Part shown: positions 34,555-45,858 of the stretch, one piece after another
Position numbering within the stretch: position 1 is the stretch's first letter
Layout: each line of letters starts with the position of its first letter
Assembly: GCA_030407085.1 (NCBI GenBank)
Contig: CM059582.1
Coordinates: 213,389,501-213,453,500, forward strand
DNA: 64,000 nt
Direction: 5' to 3'
From: Trichopria drosophilae
Taxonomy: Eukaryota > Arthropoda > Insecta > Hymenoptera > Diapriidae
Notes under the pieces: model-generated
Seen by the model: the letters and a program-made list of their open reading frames with translations, nothing else
What the model was told of the DNA's origin: nothing
Databases searched by the model: none
Made by a program: the position numbers and the translations under genes

Positions 34555-35661
34555 CAACAGTTTAAAAACTCAAATACAAAAATAATAATCTGCAATGGGA
34601 AAATAAAATATGTAAATAAAATAGATAGAGATGAGATAATGAGAGAATTACACTCAACACCAATAGGCGGACATAAAGGAATAAACAAAACTTTAAAAAG
34701 AATTAAACAAACTTATTGCTGGGAAAATATGAAATCCGACATCGAAAAATTCATACAAACTTGCAAATCCTGTCAATTAAAAAAACTAACTAGGATTAAA
34801 ACCAAACAACCAATGATTATATCAGACACACCCAAACAAGCGCTAGAAAAAATAGCAATGGATATTGTAATTCCAAATAATAAAACAGAAGAAGGCTACG
34901 AAAATATACTCACAATACTAGATAACCTAACGAAATATTTAATAGCAATTCCTCTAAAAAAAGCAACCGCTTCAGATATCGCAGAAGCTCTAGTAAAAAG
35001 ATTAATATGTGTATTTGGAACTCCGAAAACAATACTAACAAACCAGGGTAAAAACTTTTTAAGCAAAATAATGAAAAAAATGGCAAAATTATTCAATATT
35101 AAACAAATGAAAACAACACCATTTCATCCCCAATCAAATGGATCTCTAGAAAGATTGCATCACGTAATAAAAGAATACATAAAACACTTCTCAGAAAAAC
35201 ACGCGGACTGGGATAAATAGTTAGAGTTAGCTACATTTTCATACAATACCAGCGTTCACGAAGGTACAAAATACACCCCATTTGAATTAATGTTCGGAAG
35301 AACAGCAAAATTACCATCAGCCATACCAACGGACGACGACACTCGACTAACTTACACTGATTACGTACACGATCTAGCCTCAAAACTTTACGATATCCAA
35401 GAATATGCTCAACAAAATCTAAAAACGGCCAAACTAAAATCTAAATACTATTATGATAAAAAAATTAATCCATTAACACTGAAAATCGGAGACGCAGTAT
35501 TTTTACAAAAAAACCACATAATAAATAAATTCGATGATGAATACCAAGGTCCTTTTGAAGTCTTACAAATATTTGAAAATGGAAATATAAAAAGTCGGAT
35601 TAAAAATGAAGAGAAAATAGTTCATTCTAATAGATTGAAATACTCAAAAATACCAATATGA
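34555..35661 (+). pseudogene. pol: Pol: integrase
   Basis: The HHCC zinc-binding start is present (LHSTPIGGHKG and CKSC). Of the DDE catalytic triad, the first D is in AMDIV (34861-34863). The second is Asn, in LTNQGKNF (AAC at 35041-35043), where families have LTDQG. The E is in SNGSLERL (35149-35151). A TAG stop at 35218-35220 follows. The C-terminal part (FELMFGR, LKIGDAVFLQK) is open to 35661. The D-to-N change and the stop each predict an inactive enzyme. Confidence 0.85.
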
Positions 35662-35821
35662 ATGGTGACCATTCTATCTTATTCCAATAGTTTATAAAAT
35701 ACATGACTTTAGTATTTAAGAATCACACACACTTACACACACACACACACGATTACGCTGTACAAATAATAAAAGATGGAAAAATAAGATACATATTTCA
35801 GAAATACCCAGTAGAAGAATT

Positions 35822-37387
35822 ATGAAGCAAAGAAGAACAAAAATTGCACCTACACAAGTACTTCTGCTAATAGGATCAACAACATTAAAAGCAACAGCAT
35901 TCATAGCCTTCGATTGTGGATCAAAAAACTCAAATATATCTACAATATCTCTAATAAATATACAAGAATGCGACATCGAAAGAAAACACATACATATAGA
36001 TAAAATCAGAGCTCAATTACTACAAATTAAAGAATATGAAGAAATAGAAGTAACACAATGCAAGATATATATATTCAGACAAATCAGTCATTGTGGCATG
36101 CACTCACACACATCATCCGTTTCCGGTGGTATAGCAAATTACGTTCTAGAAATTTCCAGAGAAGAATGCGAACAGATGCACCGTACAGGAACCACAACAA
36201 TCAATATGAATATATTAAGCGGAATAAAAACCAACTACATACAAACATTTAGTTTAACTATAGCAGGATCTATTCAAGTAGATGGTACTTGTAAAGGTGT
36301 AGAATATGCAGATACATATGGATCATGGAGTAATGTAATAGTACAAGGAACAGCAAGAATTTTAATACAAAAGTATAAAGCTAGAGTAAACTTAAATGAA
36401 AATAGAATTCACTTAAGATCAGGAGTTTCTTACCCAATAACAGACCATAGCTGTTTAGATTTAGAAGTAGGTAGCACATACTGGAATCCGATCCCGCAAG
36501 ATTTCTGTGGATCTAATAAATATGACATACTATACGACGGTACAATAGATAAAATACACAACGAAGACAAAACAATAATTTATTCCCTAACAACCGAAGA
36601 AATAACATTTGCTTTAGCTGTCAGAGGAAAGAAACATATCTGTGGGTACGAAATAGCTCTTACAGAACACCCAAAATTAATGATACTAGAAAATAACAAA
36701 GGCGAAGTTTTGAAAAAACGACCTATTAATACCCTAAACCTCGGCATCTTCACATATGTAAACTCGAAATTTGTCTACGTTGAAAAACATTTAAAAAATC
36801 AAAGAAAGCAACTATACTACGATGTAGTATCACAACGATGCGCGCTAGAGAAACAAGTCTTACACAATTCTCTTTCATTAATCAATCACTCCCCTGACGA
36901 ATTTGCTTACAACGTAATGAAAGGACCAGGATATATGGCAATAGTAGCCGGTGAAGTCGCTTATATAATGAAATGCATACCAGTTAGCGATACAGTAATT
37001 CACGGATACGCACTACACACCGTTTACGGTTGGTCTCTCATTCTAATAGGCGCAATTTGGGATTCAGTAACTAACCTCCTACTCCACCTAGCAAAAAGGA
37101 ATCACAAAAATAATGATAAAAATGACAACAAAAATGATAACAACACAAATTACCAATCACTTCCTCAGATAGAACTACAAGAAATACAAATTATCAAAGA
37201 TAACGAAAATAAAAAATCTACAGCACCCATAAAACAAGATATTCTTCCATCAAATGCAGAAACGTTATATCCTAGACTAGAAGTTAACAATTTAGAACAT
37301 CAGATAGAAGTAAAGAAACCTCAACAAGAAAAAATAACTAAAGACCACACAGATAAAGAAAATAGAGCGTTCTCATTAAAGAAATAA
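35822..37387 (+). CDS. env: Envelope glycoprotein, chuvirus-glycoprotein-like, probably internally deleted
   Basis: 521 residues from an ATG about 24 bases after a possible acceptor (ATATTTCAG, 35790s). A hydrophobic segment at residues about 12-30 can serve as signal peptide. The ectodomain has spaced cysteines and conserved words such as HCGMHSH. Membrane-associated hydrophobic segments lie at about 396-425, followed by a polar tail rich in N, K, D and E. From memory it matches surface proteins of chuvirus-type insect RNA viruses that arthropod LTR elements have captured. It seems shorter than such proteins: the text jumps near residue 386 from mid-ectodomain to the membrane region. That suggests an in-frame deletion. 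No stop inside. Confidence 0.65.
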   Translation: MKQRRTKIAPTQVLLLIGSTTLKATAFIAFDCGSKNSNISTISLINIQECDIERKHIHIDKIRAQLLQIKEYEEIEVTQCKIYIFRQISHCGMHSHTSSVSGGIANYVLEISREECEQMHRTGTTTINMNILSGIKTNYIQTFSLTIAGSIQVDGTCKGVEYADTYGSWSNVIVQGTARILIQKYKARVNLNENRIHLRSGVSYPITDHSCLDLEVGSTYWNPIPQDFCGSNKYDILYDGTIDKIHNEDKTIIYSLTTEEITFALAVRGKKHICGYEIALTEHPKLMILENNKGEVLKKRPINTLNLGIFTYVNSKFVYVEKHLKNQRKQLYYDVVSQRCALEKQVLHNSLSLINHSPDEFAYNVMKGPGYMAIVAGEVAYIMKCIPVSDTVIHGYALHTVYGWSLILIGAIWDSVTNLLLHLAKRNHKNNDKNDNKNDNNTNYQSLPQIELQEIQIIKDNENKKSTAPIKQDILPSNAETLYPRLEVNNLEHQIEVKKPQQEKITKDHTDKENRAFSLKK

Positions 37388-37471
37388 CAAACAACAAGTT
37401 TAATTATATGATAAACAAAAAAATATAGTAAATCTACATAAACAATACAAAAATGATTTTTCTTTCAACAG

Positions 37472-38359
37472 GCATAACAGAAAAGAAACAAGAAATCAAG
37501 TTAAAACAAAAATATTTCATGATGAACAACGCACTTATACAGTATTTACTACCCATATACTTAAGTTCAATAACCGTCGGTAAACACATCGAACCAATAC
37601 TGATAAACGAATGTGAGGAAACGTACAAAATAAATCGAACTTACTGCGAAGAAAACAAGATTGAATGGTTAATCGAAGAAAAACCGCCATGCACACTCAC
37701 TCCAGAAATATGTAGACAATTAAAATCAACAAGACAAAGATTCGAACAAATTTACAGAAAATTAGCAAACTATAAAACACAAAATTCTTGCAAATATAGC
37801 AAATTCGAAATGATAGACGGAGAAGAGGGATTTAACAAATACAAGACACCAATTATATCAGGAAAAATAAAATTACAACGACATGGAAACATGCCAGAAA
37901 TCATAATAGACGTCAATATAGGAGAACAAACACGGAGACTGCAGAGTATCGATTTGGTCACCACCACAAATCACCACAAAAGAATCTTTACAAACAACAA
38001 CTCTACCAACTACATATGTCAATCCACCAAATAATCAAAACATACGATCATCGACCTTCTCAAACATACCATCAACCGCAACAAAAATGTTTAATGAAAC
38101 TCTGTATAGTAATCACACCACAACCACGACATTGGTGGATCTGTCGGAAGAAAGCACACACCATACTTATATAATAGGATGTCTAATGATCGGCACTTAC
38201 ATAGTAATAACAATCATAATATTAGTAATAATATTACTAATAACCAAGAAGAAAATACGTGCAAGAACAAGACAACCAAGAAAACATACACTCAGAAATT
38301 TCGACGAAAAAGAGGAAATAAAACAAAGCCAAGAAGAACACACATTACAGAAAATATAA
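37472..38359 (+). pseudogene. Second membrane glycoprotein, broken by one frameshift
   Basis: A strong acceptor TTTTCTTTCAACAG ends at 37471. The next in-frame ATG (37519) starts a signal-peptide-like stretch (NALIQYLLPIYLSSITVG). A cysteine-bearing domain follows (C-x8-C, then CTLTPEIC, then a later C). Near 37955-37975 the frame shifts by one. The new frame gives a Ser/Thr/Pro-rich stalk with N-glycosylation sites and a transmembrane helix (about 38168-38258), then a basic cytoplasmic tail ending at 38359. Together they fit a type I membrane protein of about 280 residues. No family recognised. From 38360 to 38700 I see only AT-rich spacer. Confidence 0.55.
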
Positions 38360-38769
38360 ATAATTAATGAACAATCATTAAAAGACTACCAGATTTCAAC
38401 AGTACAATACGAACCAATACAAGACATACCAACAGATACTCAAACAGTTAGACAGAAAGTAAAAAAACTTATTTTTTATTCTTTTCTTACGACCCTTTAA
38501 GTTGCCTCTCGAGCCTAATCCATAAGATAGGTAAAAAAGTTACCCTACAACAATAGTAAAAATAGACAGAACGTTTATTTATTAATTTTTCATCAATCAT
38601 TTAACCCTTTTACGACAGACAATTTGAAACTCAGCAACTTAAAGAAAGAAATTATATTTTTTTTATGTGCATACCTATTACTAATAAACACTAACTCCAT
38701 TTACAAAGTTTGCAATCTTGAAATTCATTTTGAATAAACAAAAAAAAAATAATAATAAATTATCTACAG

Positions 38770-39224
38770 TGGAATATACGCAGTTAAGAGATACACAAGA
38801 ACACAACGAAATAATAGAAAGAGAATCAGCAATACCAAGTCACCATCACCCGGAATACCATACCACGGTTGACCTCAAATGCGTAAAAACACCACTACAT
38901 TACGTCAAGGAAAACTACGCAATATGCAAAAGATGTTATAACAACCAAAAGACAAAAACAGGATTCGGCCAAAAGAAACCTCGACACAGACGTACTAAAA
39001 TAAACAACTGCAGCAATAACAATTGCAAAATATGCCAAGAAACTTCACATTTCCCGCGATCATGCAAATTATGCGAAAATAAAATAGCAATAATAAACAA
39101 TATAAGAGATTGCAATGAATGTGAAAGCTATATGGACTTAGAAACAAAACTAAAGAGAATACTTATCATCAACACAGAAGAAGAGAAGAAAATAGAAGAC
39201 ACACAAGAAGAATCATGGGACTGA
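38770..39224 (+). CDS. Cysteine-rich basic accessory protein, spliced start proposed
   Basis: The frame can begin at TGGAATAT just after TTATCTACAG (AG 38768-38769), the same CAG/TGGA layout as at 27378 and 27675; an ATG at 38718 lies upstream in the same frame. About 150 residues. Several CxxC pairs (CKRC, CKIC, CKLC, CNEC) surround an arginine/lysine-rich patch GQKKPRHRRTKINN, and the tail is acidic. This looks like a small zinc-binding protein with an RNA-binding or nuclear signal, the style of retroviral regulatory proteins. That role is inference; no family recognised. Confidence 0.5.
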
Positions 39225-39732
39225 AAATAAAATACATACAATTTTGTTTTACCTACAAATCGTAATATTTACTATTGTAACTCTTAGTATAAATAAAACC
39301 TCTTCATAATTTTTTTTATATATACATAACACCATAGACGATAAGCGTTGCGATCGAGCCAAAAAAAAAGGCAGGTAAAATTTTGCCCTATGTTTAACAC
39401 AGACGGCAGTGCGTAGATTTACCAGTAAAGAAAACTAAAATTTTCTTCACACAAAGGGAAAATCTAAAAACTCCGCAACATTTTTTTATATATGTATTTA
39501 TTATATCCATTAAACACTACAAGATTGCAAACTTAAAGTAAAAGGAAAAAAAACCTGCATGTTACTAATCTCCGTCATCACCCAACAATCAAATGCATAC
39601 TCTAACAATAGAAACATAATTGTAAAATGCGATACTAGTTGTACCATAAATATTGTAAAGGGTCTGGTGAATAAAAATAAATAAGAAAAGAAACAACAAC
39701 AATAAATTCTGTTTCTGGTACTCACAGGAAAA

Positions 39733-40193
39733 ATGGACTACCCGTTAGATTTACTCTCAAGTGCAATCCAGATAAGAGGAAAAGACTTCTGAGCACACTT
39801 CATAATATACACAGAAGATCGCCATACAGCAGAAGAAATGCTAGCGACAAACGAAGAATTATTGACATGCAGAAACTGCTACAACCTGCTCTCATTAGAT
39901 GAAAAAGAACAGTTTTCGAAAATTACGAATGTGCACATCACCACGAAACGAGGAAAAACAATATACTGTTTTTTTGCAACAACATGATACCACAAATCAA
40001 ACCAGCTACACAATGCGTCACATGCCATAACGAACATATCAGAAGAATCAACGATCTTATAACAGCAAAAGTCATCAATCCACCAAGACTTCCTGGAAAA
40101 ACAATATTCGAATTCCGAACGAAAAAGATATTGCAAGAAATTTTTATCCAAGACCCTAACAGCGAAGACGAAGGATTCACAGAGCGAAACTAA
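39733..40193 (+). pseudogene. Second small zinc-type accessory frame, broken
   Basis: An ATG at 39733 follows an acceptor (TACTCACAG, AG 39726-39727) by five bases. After 19 codons a TGA (39790) interrupts. The same frame continues with CRNC and KRGKTIYCF. A shift near 39980 leads to CVTCHN and a charged tail ending at 40193. Two CxxC pairs suggest a zinc ribbon. Intact, it would be about 150 residues. Function unknown. From 40194 to 40578 I see no gene. Confidence 0.45.
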
Positions 40194-40578
40194 TCCTGAT
40201 CAATTGTACTATAGAAATAATAGTTATACATAAGTATATATACATAAAATTTGCAAATTACTTGCATGAACTAAAAACATAACTCGCATTTCCCACAAAC
40301 AACGTTAACAACTGAACTAACGAACAAACATCTTTGGACTATCCACTTGTCATTAAAAACTGCACTTTATCCGCATATCGTACAAAAAGACATTTTTATA
40401 GTTAGAATCAAAGAGCGTACAACTTTTGCGTAACAAAAATCTGTACTAAAAATCTGCACAAACTCGAAATATACAATAGTCATATACACTCATGTCTAGA
40501 ATAAGAAAGCAAAATTAATATTTGTAATATTTGCGACCGATTCTTGATTTTTCAAAAGCTGGAGGACCAACTTTTAAC

Positions 40579-40590
40579 TAAGAAAGGGGG
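40579..40590 (+). promoter_or_regulatory. Polypurine tract
   Basis: AAGAAAGGGGG lies directly before the TGTTACG start of the 3' LTR, the expected plus-strand primer position. Confidence 0.85.
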
Positions 40591-42704
40591 TGTTACGTCC
40601 CACGTAACGGCAATAGCATTCATTTATTTAACTCCATTTTTTAAGAAATCCACAAAACATAAGCTACGTTGCTTAGTTATACCGATAACAGTTTTTAGTA
40701 ATAAAGAACACTACCCTACCGATCTCGAAGGGTACAAATAAAGAAACTCTAACCGCCCGAACTCGAGCTTCTCTCAAGATAATCCGATCCCACTAAAAGA
40801 ATGTAAAAGTCGGAAAAGCAGGTTTTCCCCATTCTCAGTGAATAAACAGGATTCCGCCATTACCAACAAATTTTAAACTATCAAGAAAATCTAAAAATTA
40901 TACTAAAAAATTATTTTTATTATTTTTATTATTTTTATTCTTAATAAAGATTTATTAAAATAATATTTTACTGAACAATCTTCATAATATTTTTTTAGAA
41001 TAAATCTTTTCCTTTTTCTAAATTCTACAAGAAACTCTGAAAACGTGCACATGGCCCACGATAGTCCGCCCTAGTCATAAAAATATATAAAAAGATTAGA
41101 TTGGGAAAAATAAACATCCGCTTATACACGGTGATACTGGAAAAACCCAACCGACTACTATATGCTTTTCCTTATTTTACATTACAAATTCGATAAATAA
41201 TATTAAGTTTTACCAAGTTGATAAATAAAGTTACAAACAATAATTTTCTCCTTCACCTTTCCCTTTACAGCTACTAAGAAAATCTGTCAAATATTGGTAT
41301 AACAAAGCACAATGCTATTTTTATAAATTATTAAATTATTTAAAAGAATGACATTTCAATAAAATTAAAATACACTCAACTGTCTTCCTGTAAAATTAGT
41401 ACAACACTTGAATGAATATTTATAAAAACAAATAATTAAAACTAATAATTAACATTAAAAAGAACAATAAAAAAATGTTCACATAAATTAAAAATATATT
41501 TTAATAACTTAAAATATATTTCTAATGTCTATACCTAGTATTTTTCACTCAGATAAAACATTTAAGAAAAATTAATATAAATAATTGATACAAAATTCCT
41601 TTTTTATTAATAACTTTTGTTAAACTCATGCTACAACTTCCGTTCAAGTTTGTACTAATTATTGTCATCTTACTATAACACATTTTGCATCAACATAAAA
41701 ACTATACATGTCGTAACAATAGTTTATAAGTTTCTCACAAAAATTGTACAATTTTCACGCCATAAAAAATGTCACCCCACTTTTCCGATTCGACTGCACT
41801 TTTATGGCCAAGGCATCGAGTATAAAAAGAGCTCCTTCCAGCACCGCCACCACTCTGCCTGAAACTTCTGAAACCAACCTTCCTAAAAAACCCTCCTTAG
41901 CGATTGCAAGCGGTTCTTTGTATATCTCTTGTCCTAAAAAAAAGGTATTCGGTCTGAACGTACGAATAACTTTTCTTTTTTTCCAAGTTTTCCACACTTC
42001 GCGACGAGAGCGACTTGTTCAGCTCCGCACGATTCCTTTTTTTTTGAATTATTAACGAATCCTTCCCTCTTTTTATTGCCCGAAAAGAGACGAGTTGCTA
42101 CGGCAACAGATGTAAAGAATAATTATTTTTTTTATATATTTTTTATCTTCTTAATGAGACGAACGTGTTAATCTCTTTAACATTTTTTTTTTACACCAAA
42201 CAAGAGATTAACACCTTAGGGATACATTTTTTTTATTAGGGATACTAGCGACTTGAATCGAGATCATTCTTTGAATGAAAACTCGATCAAGCCACGAGCA
42301 TCCGTAGGGCTGTTAGGAATTAAAATTAACCCTTAATTATTATTTGTTTTTTTATATAAAATATTCACTTTTTGATTAGGTCGGTATTCATTAACATAAA
42401 TGTACTTTTTTTTAATCCTTATCTTTTCCTCATCCTTACCCCCTACTAACGATAACATTTAGGGTCACTATTTTTATGTGGTATTCTCGTTTTCAGTCAC
42501 ACAGTTTTCCGGTGTCGACTCCTGACCAGGGATCACAACCAGCCGCCGTTGCCGCCCCTCTGATTTTCCTCCATTCAATTCCCTCATGTATTTCCTTATT
42601 TCCTCAGAAAAATAAAATTATTATGACAATATATTAAAAGTTGTTTGTTTCACTTCCCAGACTCTCTTTCCTTAGCGCAGCCACCTCCGTTCACCAGAAC
42701 CCAG
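40591..42704 (+). repeat. 3' LTR, internally deleted and 3'-truncated
   Basis: It is collinear with the 5' LTR from TGTTACG, with about ten substitutions. It lacks about 405 bp (counterpart 22760-23165, replaced by a few bases near 42045) and the final 79 bp or so. It ends in ACCCAG at the border with the R1-like element. The deletion removes the candidate leader donor. Confidence 0.85.
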
Positions 42705-45700
42705 TGCGATACGACCACGCGATGCGGAGGGTCCCCCTTCGCTGTACTGCGGCTAGTCTTTTGCGGTACATCTCGTACCGCAACGAGTCGGCCCAAGCCT
42801 CCGCACCATACAGCATGATAGACACGGCGGTACGCAAGAGCAGCCGCCGCTTGCAGGGCAACGGACCACCTACGTTCGCCATAATTCTAGCAAGCGACGT
42901 GGTGACCTTTGCTGCTTTATCCGCCATTCGTTGTGCGTGTGGCCAGAAGGTGAGCCGGGTGTGGAGACTCATCCCTAGATATTTTATTACTTGTTTGGTC
43001 TGGACCGTCTCGCTCCCCACCCTAATATCTATGGTGGTAGGGATCCTCCTCTTGGTTAGTAACACGGCTTCGGTCTTGGCTAACGCCAGCTCTAGCCCGT
43101 GCTCGTTATCCAGGAGCGGATACGCATCATTACCTAGTTGAGTCGAGCTTGAGATGTCGCAGTGTCTCGAGCGACAATGACTGCCGCGACATCGTCGGCG
43201 TATCCACCGCCCTGGGCTGCCCCTGCCGTCATTTCTTTCCGAACCAAGCCATCCGATGTTTCGTATTCGATGAAGCGGGATCTGAGGTAATCCTCCATGA
43301 TGTTCTGAAGATACTCGGGTAATTTAAAGTCCCGCCTCAACGCGTCCAGTGCTTTCTCCCAGTTGACCGAGTTGAAAGCATTTTTCACGTCTAGGGTTAT
43401 CAGGAGGCAAACGGGGCGAGAAAAGTGGTTTCCCCGTTCCGTACCTCGTGCGGCCTGTCCAACCTCCTGGATCGCCTGTATCGTCGACCTTCTCGGTCGG
43501 AAGCCGTATTGACGGTCAGCCAGATCTCCTGCTGACCGAATGGCCTCATACAGGCGACGTCGAAGCATTTTCTCCAGGAGTTTGCCGGCGGTGTCTAGCA
43601 TGCACTGGGGTCGGTGCGCGGATGCTGCCTCTACTGGTCCCTTGCCTTTGCTTATGAGGACGAGCTTTCGCACCTTCCAGCGAGAGTAGAATGTGCCCGC
43701 CCTCAGACAGATGTTGTACATAGCAAGGGCTGTGGCTGCTTTTCAACTGCGGCCTTCAGCACCTCTGCTGGGAATCCATCCGGACCCGGCGTTTTTTTGT
43801 TGCGCAGCGTTACAGCTGCCTCTTGTAGCTCCCGAAGCGTGAAGGGGGGAGCTACCAGCGGGTCCGTGGGAGCCGGGCGATCCGGTCTCTTCGGGTCGGT
43901 GGGGAATAGGGTCTCTACGATGTTATGCAGGATCGATGCGTCAGTGGGAGCTCCTGGCTTGAACGCCACCACTTTCTGCATGACAATTTTGTACCCTAAA
44001 CACCACGGATCATTATTAAGATCATCGCCCAGCTGCTTCCAGCATTGGCGTTGACTGGACCTGATGGCTTGGCGGAGTTCTTTTTTCTTTCGTATATAGA
44101 CGGCAGTTATTTGGGCTGCGTTACGGGGATCGCGTTTATGGGCTCTGGTGACTGCCCGTCGATGTTTGATGCACTCCCGTCTGAGCTCCGCGATCTCCGT
44201 CGTCCACCAGTACACAGGACGGCGATTCCGCGGACATGGTTTTTTTTTGCCCGTTGTAGGAGGCGCATAGTTGCTCTCGCCCGAGCCTCCGCTTGTGTGC
44301 GGGCATCTGGGCCGTGAGGAATATCATCGAGGGAGGCGTTCCTCTTGCTATGGCCTGAAACAGCTTCTCGGCGTCCATTTTGGCGATGTTCCATCGGGGG
44401 GAACTCGTGCGGATCGTTGTTGGTGATGATGGTTATTGGCGGGTTCGTTTCCTTTAAAGGTAAAAGTAATGTACTGGTGATCGCTTCCTGTGTAATCCGC
44501 GATCACCTGCCAGCCTTCGACCCGCGCCGCCAGACCTTCAGAGGCAAAGGAGACGTCGATGATGGTCTCCCTGTGCCCAGGTCTGCGGAAGGTGGATGTG
44601 GTGCCCGTGTTCAGCACCACCAGCCCCAGTCTGGAGACCATCTCCATGACTCTTCTGCCTCGAGAGTCAGGATGGGGCTCCCCCCATTCGAGAGCTTTGG
44701 CGTTGAAGTCTCTGGCCACTATTATATCTCCCTCGATGCTTCGGACCGTATCTTCCAAGTCACCCAGTTTGGCCTGGAAGTCGTCGATCCTCTCGTTGGG
44801 CGTGAGGTAATAGCTAAAGAAGGTCGTGTTGCTGCTCCTCACCTAGACGTAGCCCCTACTCGAGCCGCTGTCTGCAACGAGGATCCGACGAAGGTCCGGT
44901 ATCCATATGGCCGCGGTGCCGAGTTTGTCCGCATACCAACCTGGTCCATCTCTGTTGCGCTATCGCTCACTCACAAGGACCAGTTCTGCGTCCTTTTCGC
45001 GACAGATCTGGGCCAGGAGATTTCGAGCGGCCCTGCTCCTATGTAGGTTGCCCTGCAGTACGCGAGGCACCTTTTTTCTCGTTGCTGGGCCCGGATAGGG
45101 CATCCTTGAATACCTTGCAGCGGGCCGATCCTGCAAAATGCGATCGTACGTTTGCTTCGGCCCCCTGCTCGGCGCAGAGAAAGCACTGTGGCTTCGCAGT
45201 GCAGGTCGATGCTTTGTGACCCTCTGCACCGCATCGATAGCAGGTGTTCTTCCTATCGGGTCCCCTGCATTCGGTGCCCTTATGTCCAAAGCCAAGCCAG
45301 CTGCCGCCGCCGGATGCGGCAGTTGACCCACCCTATCCGGATGTGGGCTGATTGAAGCAGCTTCTCGGCAGCGTCTTCGTCAATTTCCACGAAGACGAGT
45401 CGCTGCTCGGACCTGTTTGATCTCGTCAGCCCAATAACGAAGGTGCCCCGCATACTCTCCCAGGCGAGATCGAAGGGCCTGCTCCACGTCCTCCTTTGTT
45501 GTGATGGAGTCAGCGTCCATAATCTCCAAGTTAGTCCTCGGGACTAGTTCCCGGACGCTGCACTCCCCTTTCGCCGCGGCTTGCAGCTGTTGGGAGAGGC
45601 CCTTTCTTCCCTATGCCGGGGTATTTTTTAATTCAATGAGGACCTCGCTCGTTCTTGTCCGGCGTATTGCCCTGATTTCTGCACCGGAGCGAGTTGGGTC

Positions 45701-45858
45701 GACCCGCTGGCGTACAATGTTGAGCACGTCCGCGTAGGTCTTCCCCTCGGCCGGCTTCAGAGCGATAGCCTCGGGCTTGGTCCTCTTTTTCTTTCCCTTC
45801 TTACTTTATTTCTTCCCCTTGGTCTTCTTTGTCGACGTCGTCATCCTCGTCATTCTTC
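42705..45858 (-). pseudogene. R1-like non-LTR retrotransposon, decayed and 3'-truncated
   Basis: Read on the minus strand from 45858: a basic gag-like frame (PEAIALKPAEGKTYADVLN), CCHC knuckles near 45240-45160 in a shifted frame (CYRCGAEGHKASTC), an AP-type endonuclease (QGNLHRSRAARNLLAQ to about 44400, with FNAKALEWG and TGSDHQYITF), then reverse transcriptase (KKTPGPDGFPAEVLK, YGFRPRRSTIQAI, LDVKNAFNSVNW, YADD at about 43195). A deletion removes the text just before YADD. At least five frameshifts or stops. The RT C-terminus and 3' tail are missing, cut at 42705. The GC-rich codon use contrasts with the AT-rich neighbours. R1 clade by motif style. Confidence 0.8.

Larger units (their letters stand above)
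21308..42704 (+). mobile_element. Ty3/gypsy-type endogenous retroelement, env-bearing, about 21 kb
   Basis: Two near-identical LTRs (21308-23898; 40591-42704, truncated) flank, in order: primer-site-like TGG motif, leader, two small frames, gag, pol (protease, RT, RNase H, extra modules, integrase), env, a second glycoprotein frame, two zinc-type frames and a polypurine tract. The pol order and YLDD motif place it in Ty3/gypsy. I count only about ten substitutions between comparable LTR regions, so the insertion is young. The copy is inactive: premature stops, frameshifts, a changed integrase residue and three nested or internal insertions. No matching short target duplication is visible because the 3' LTR end is lost. 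Confidence 0.88.
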
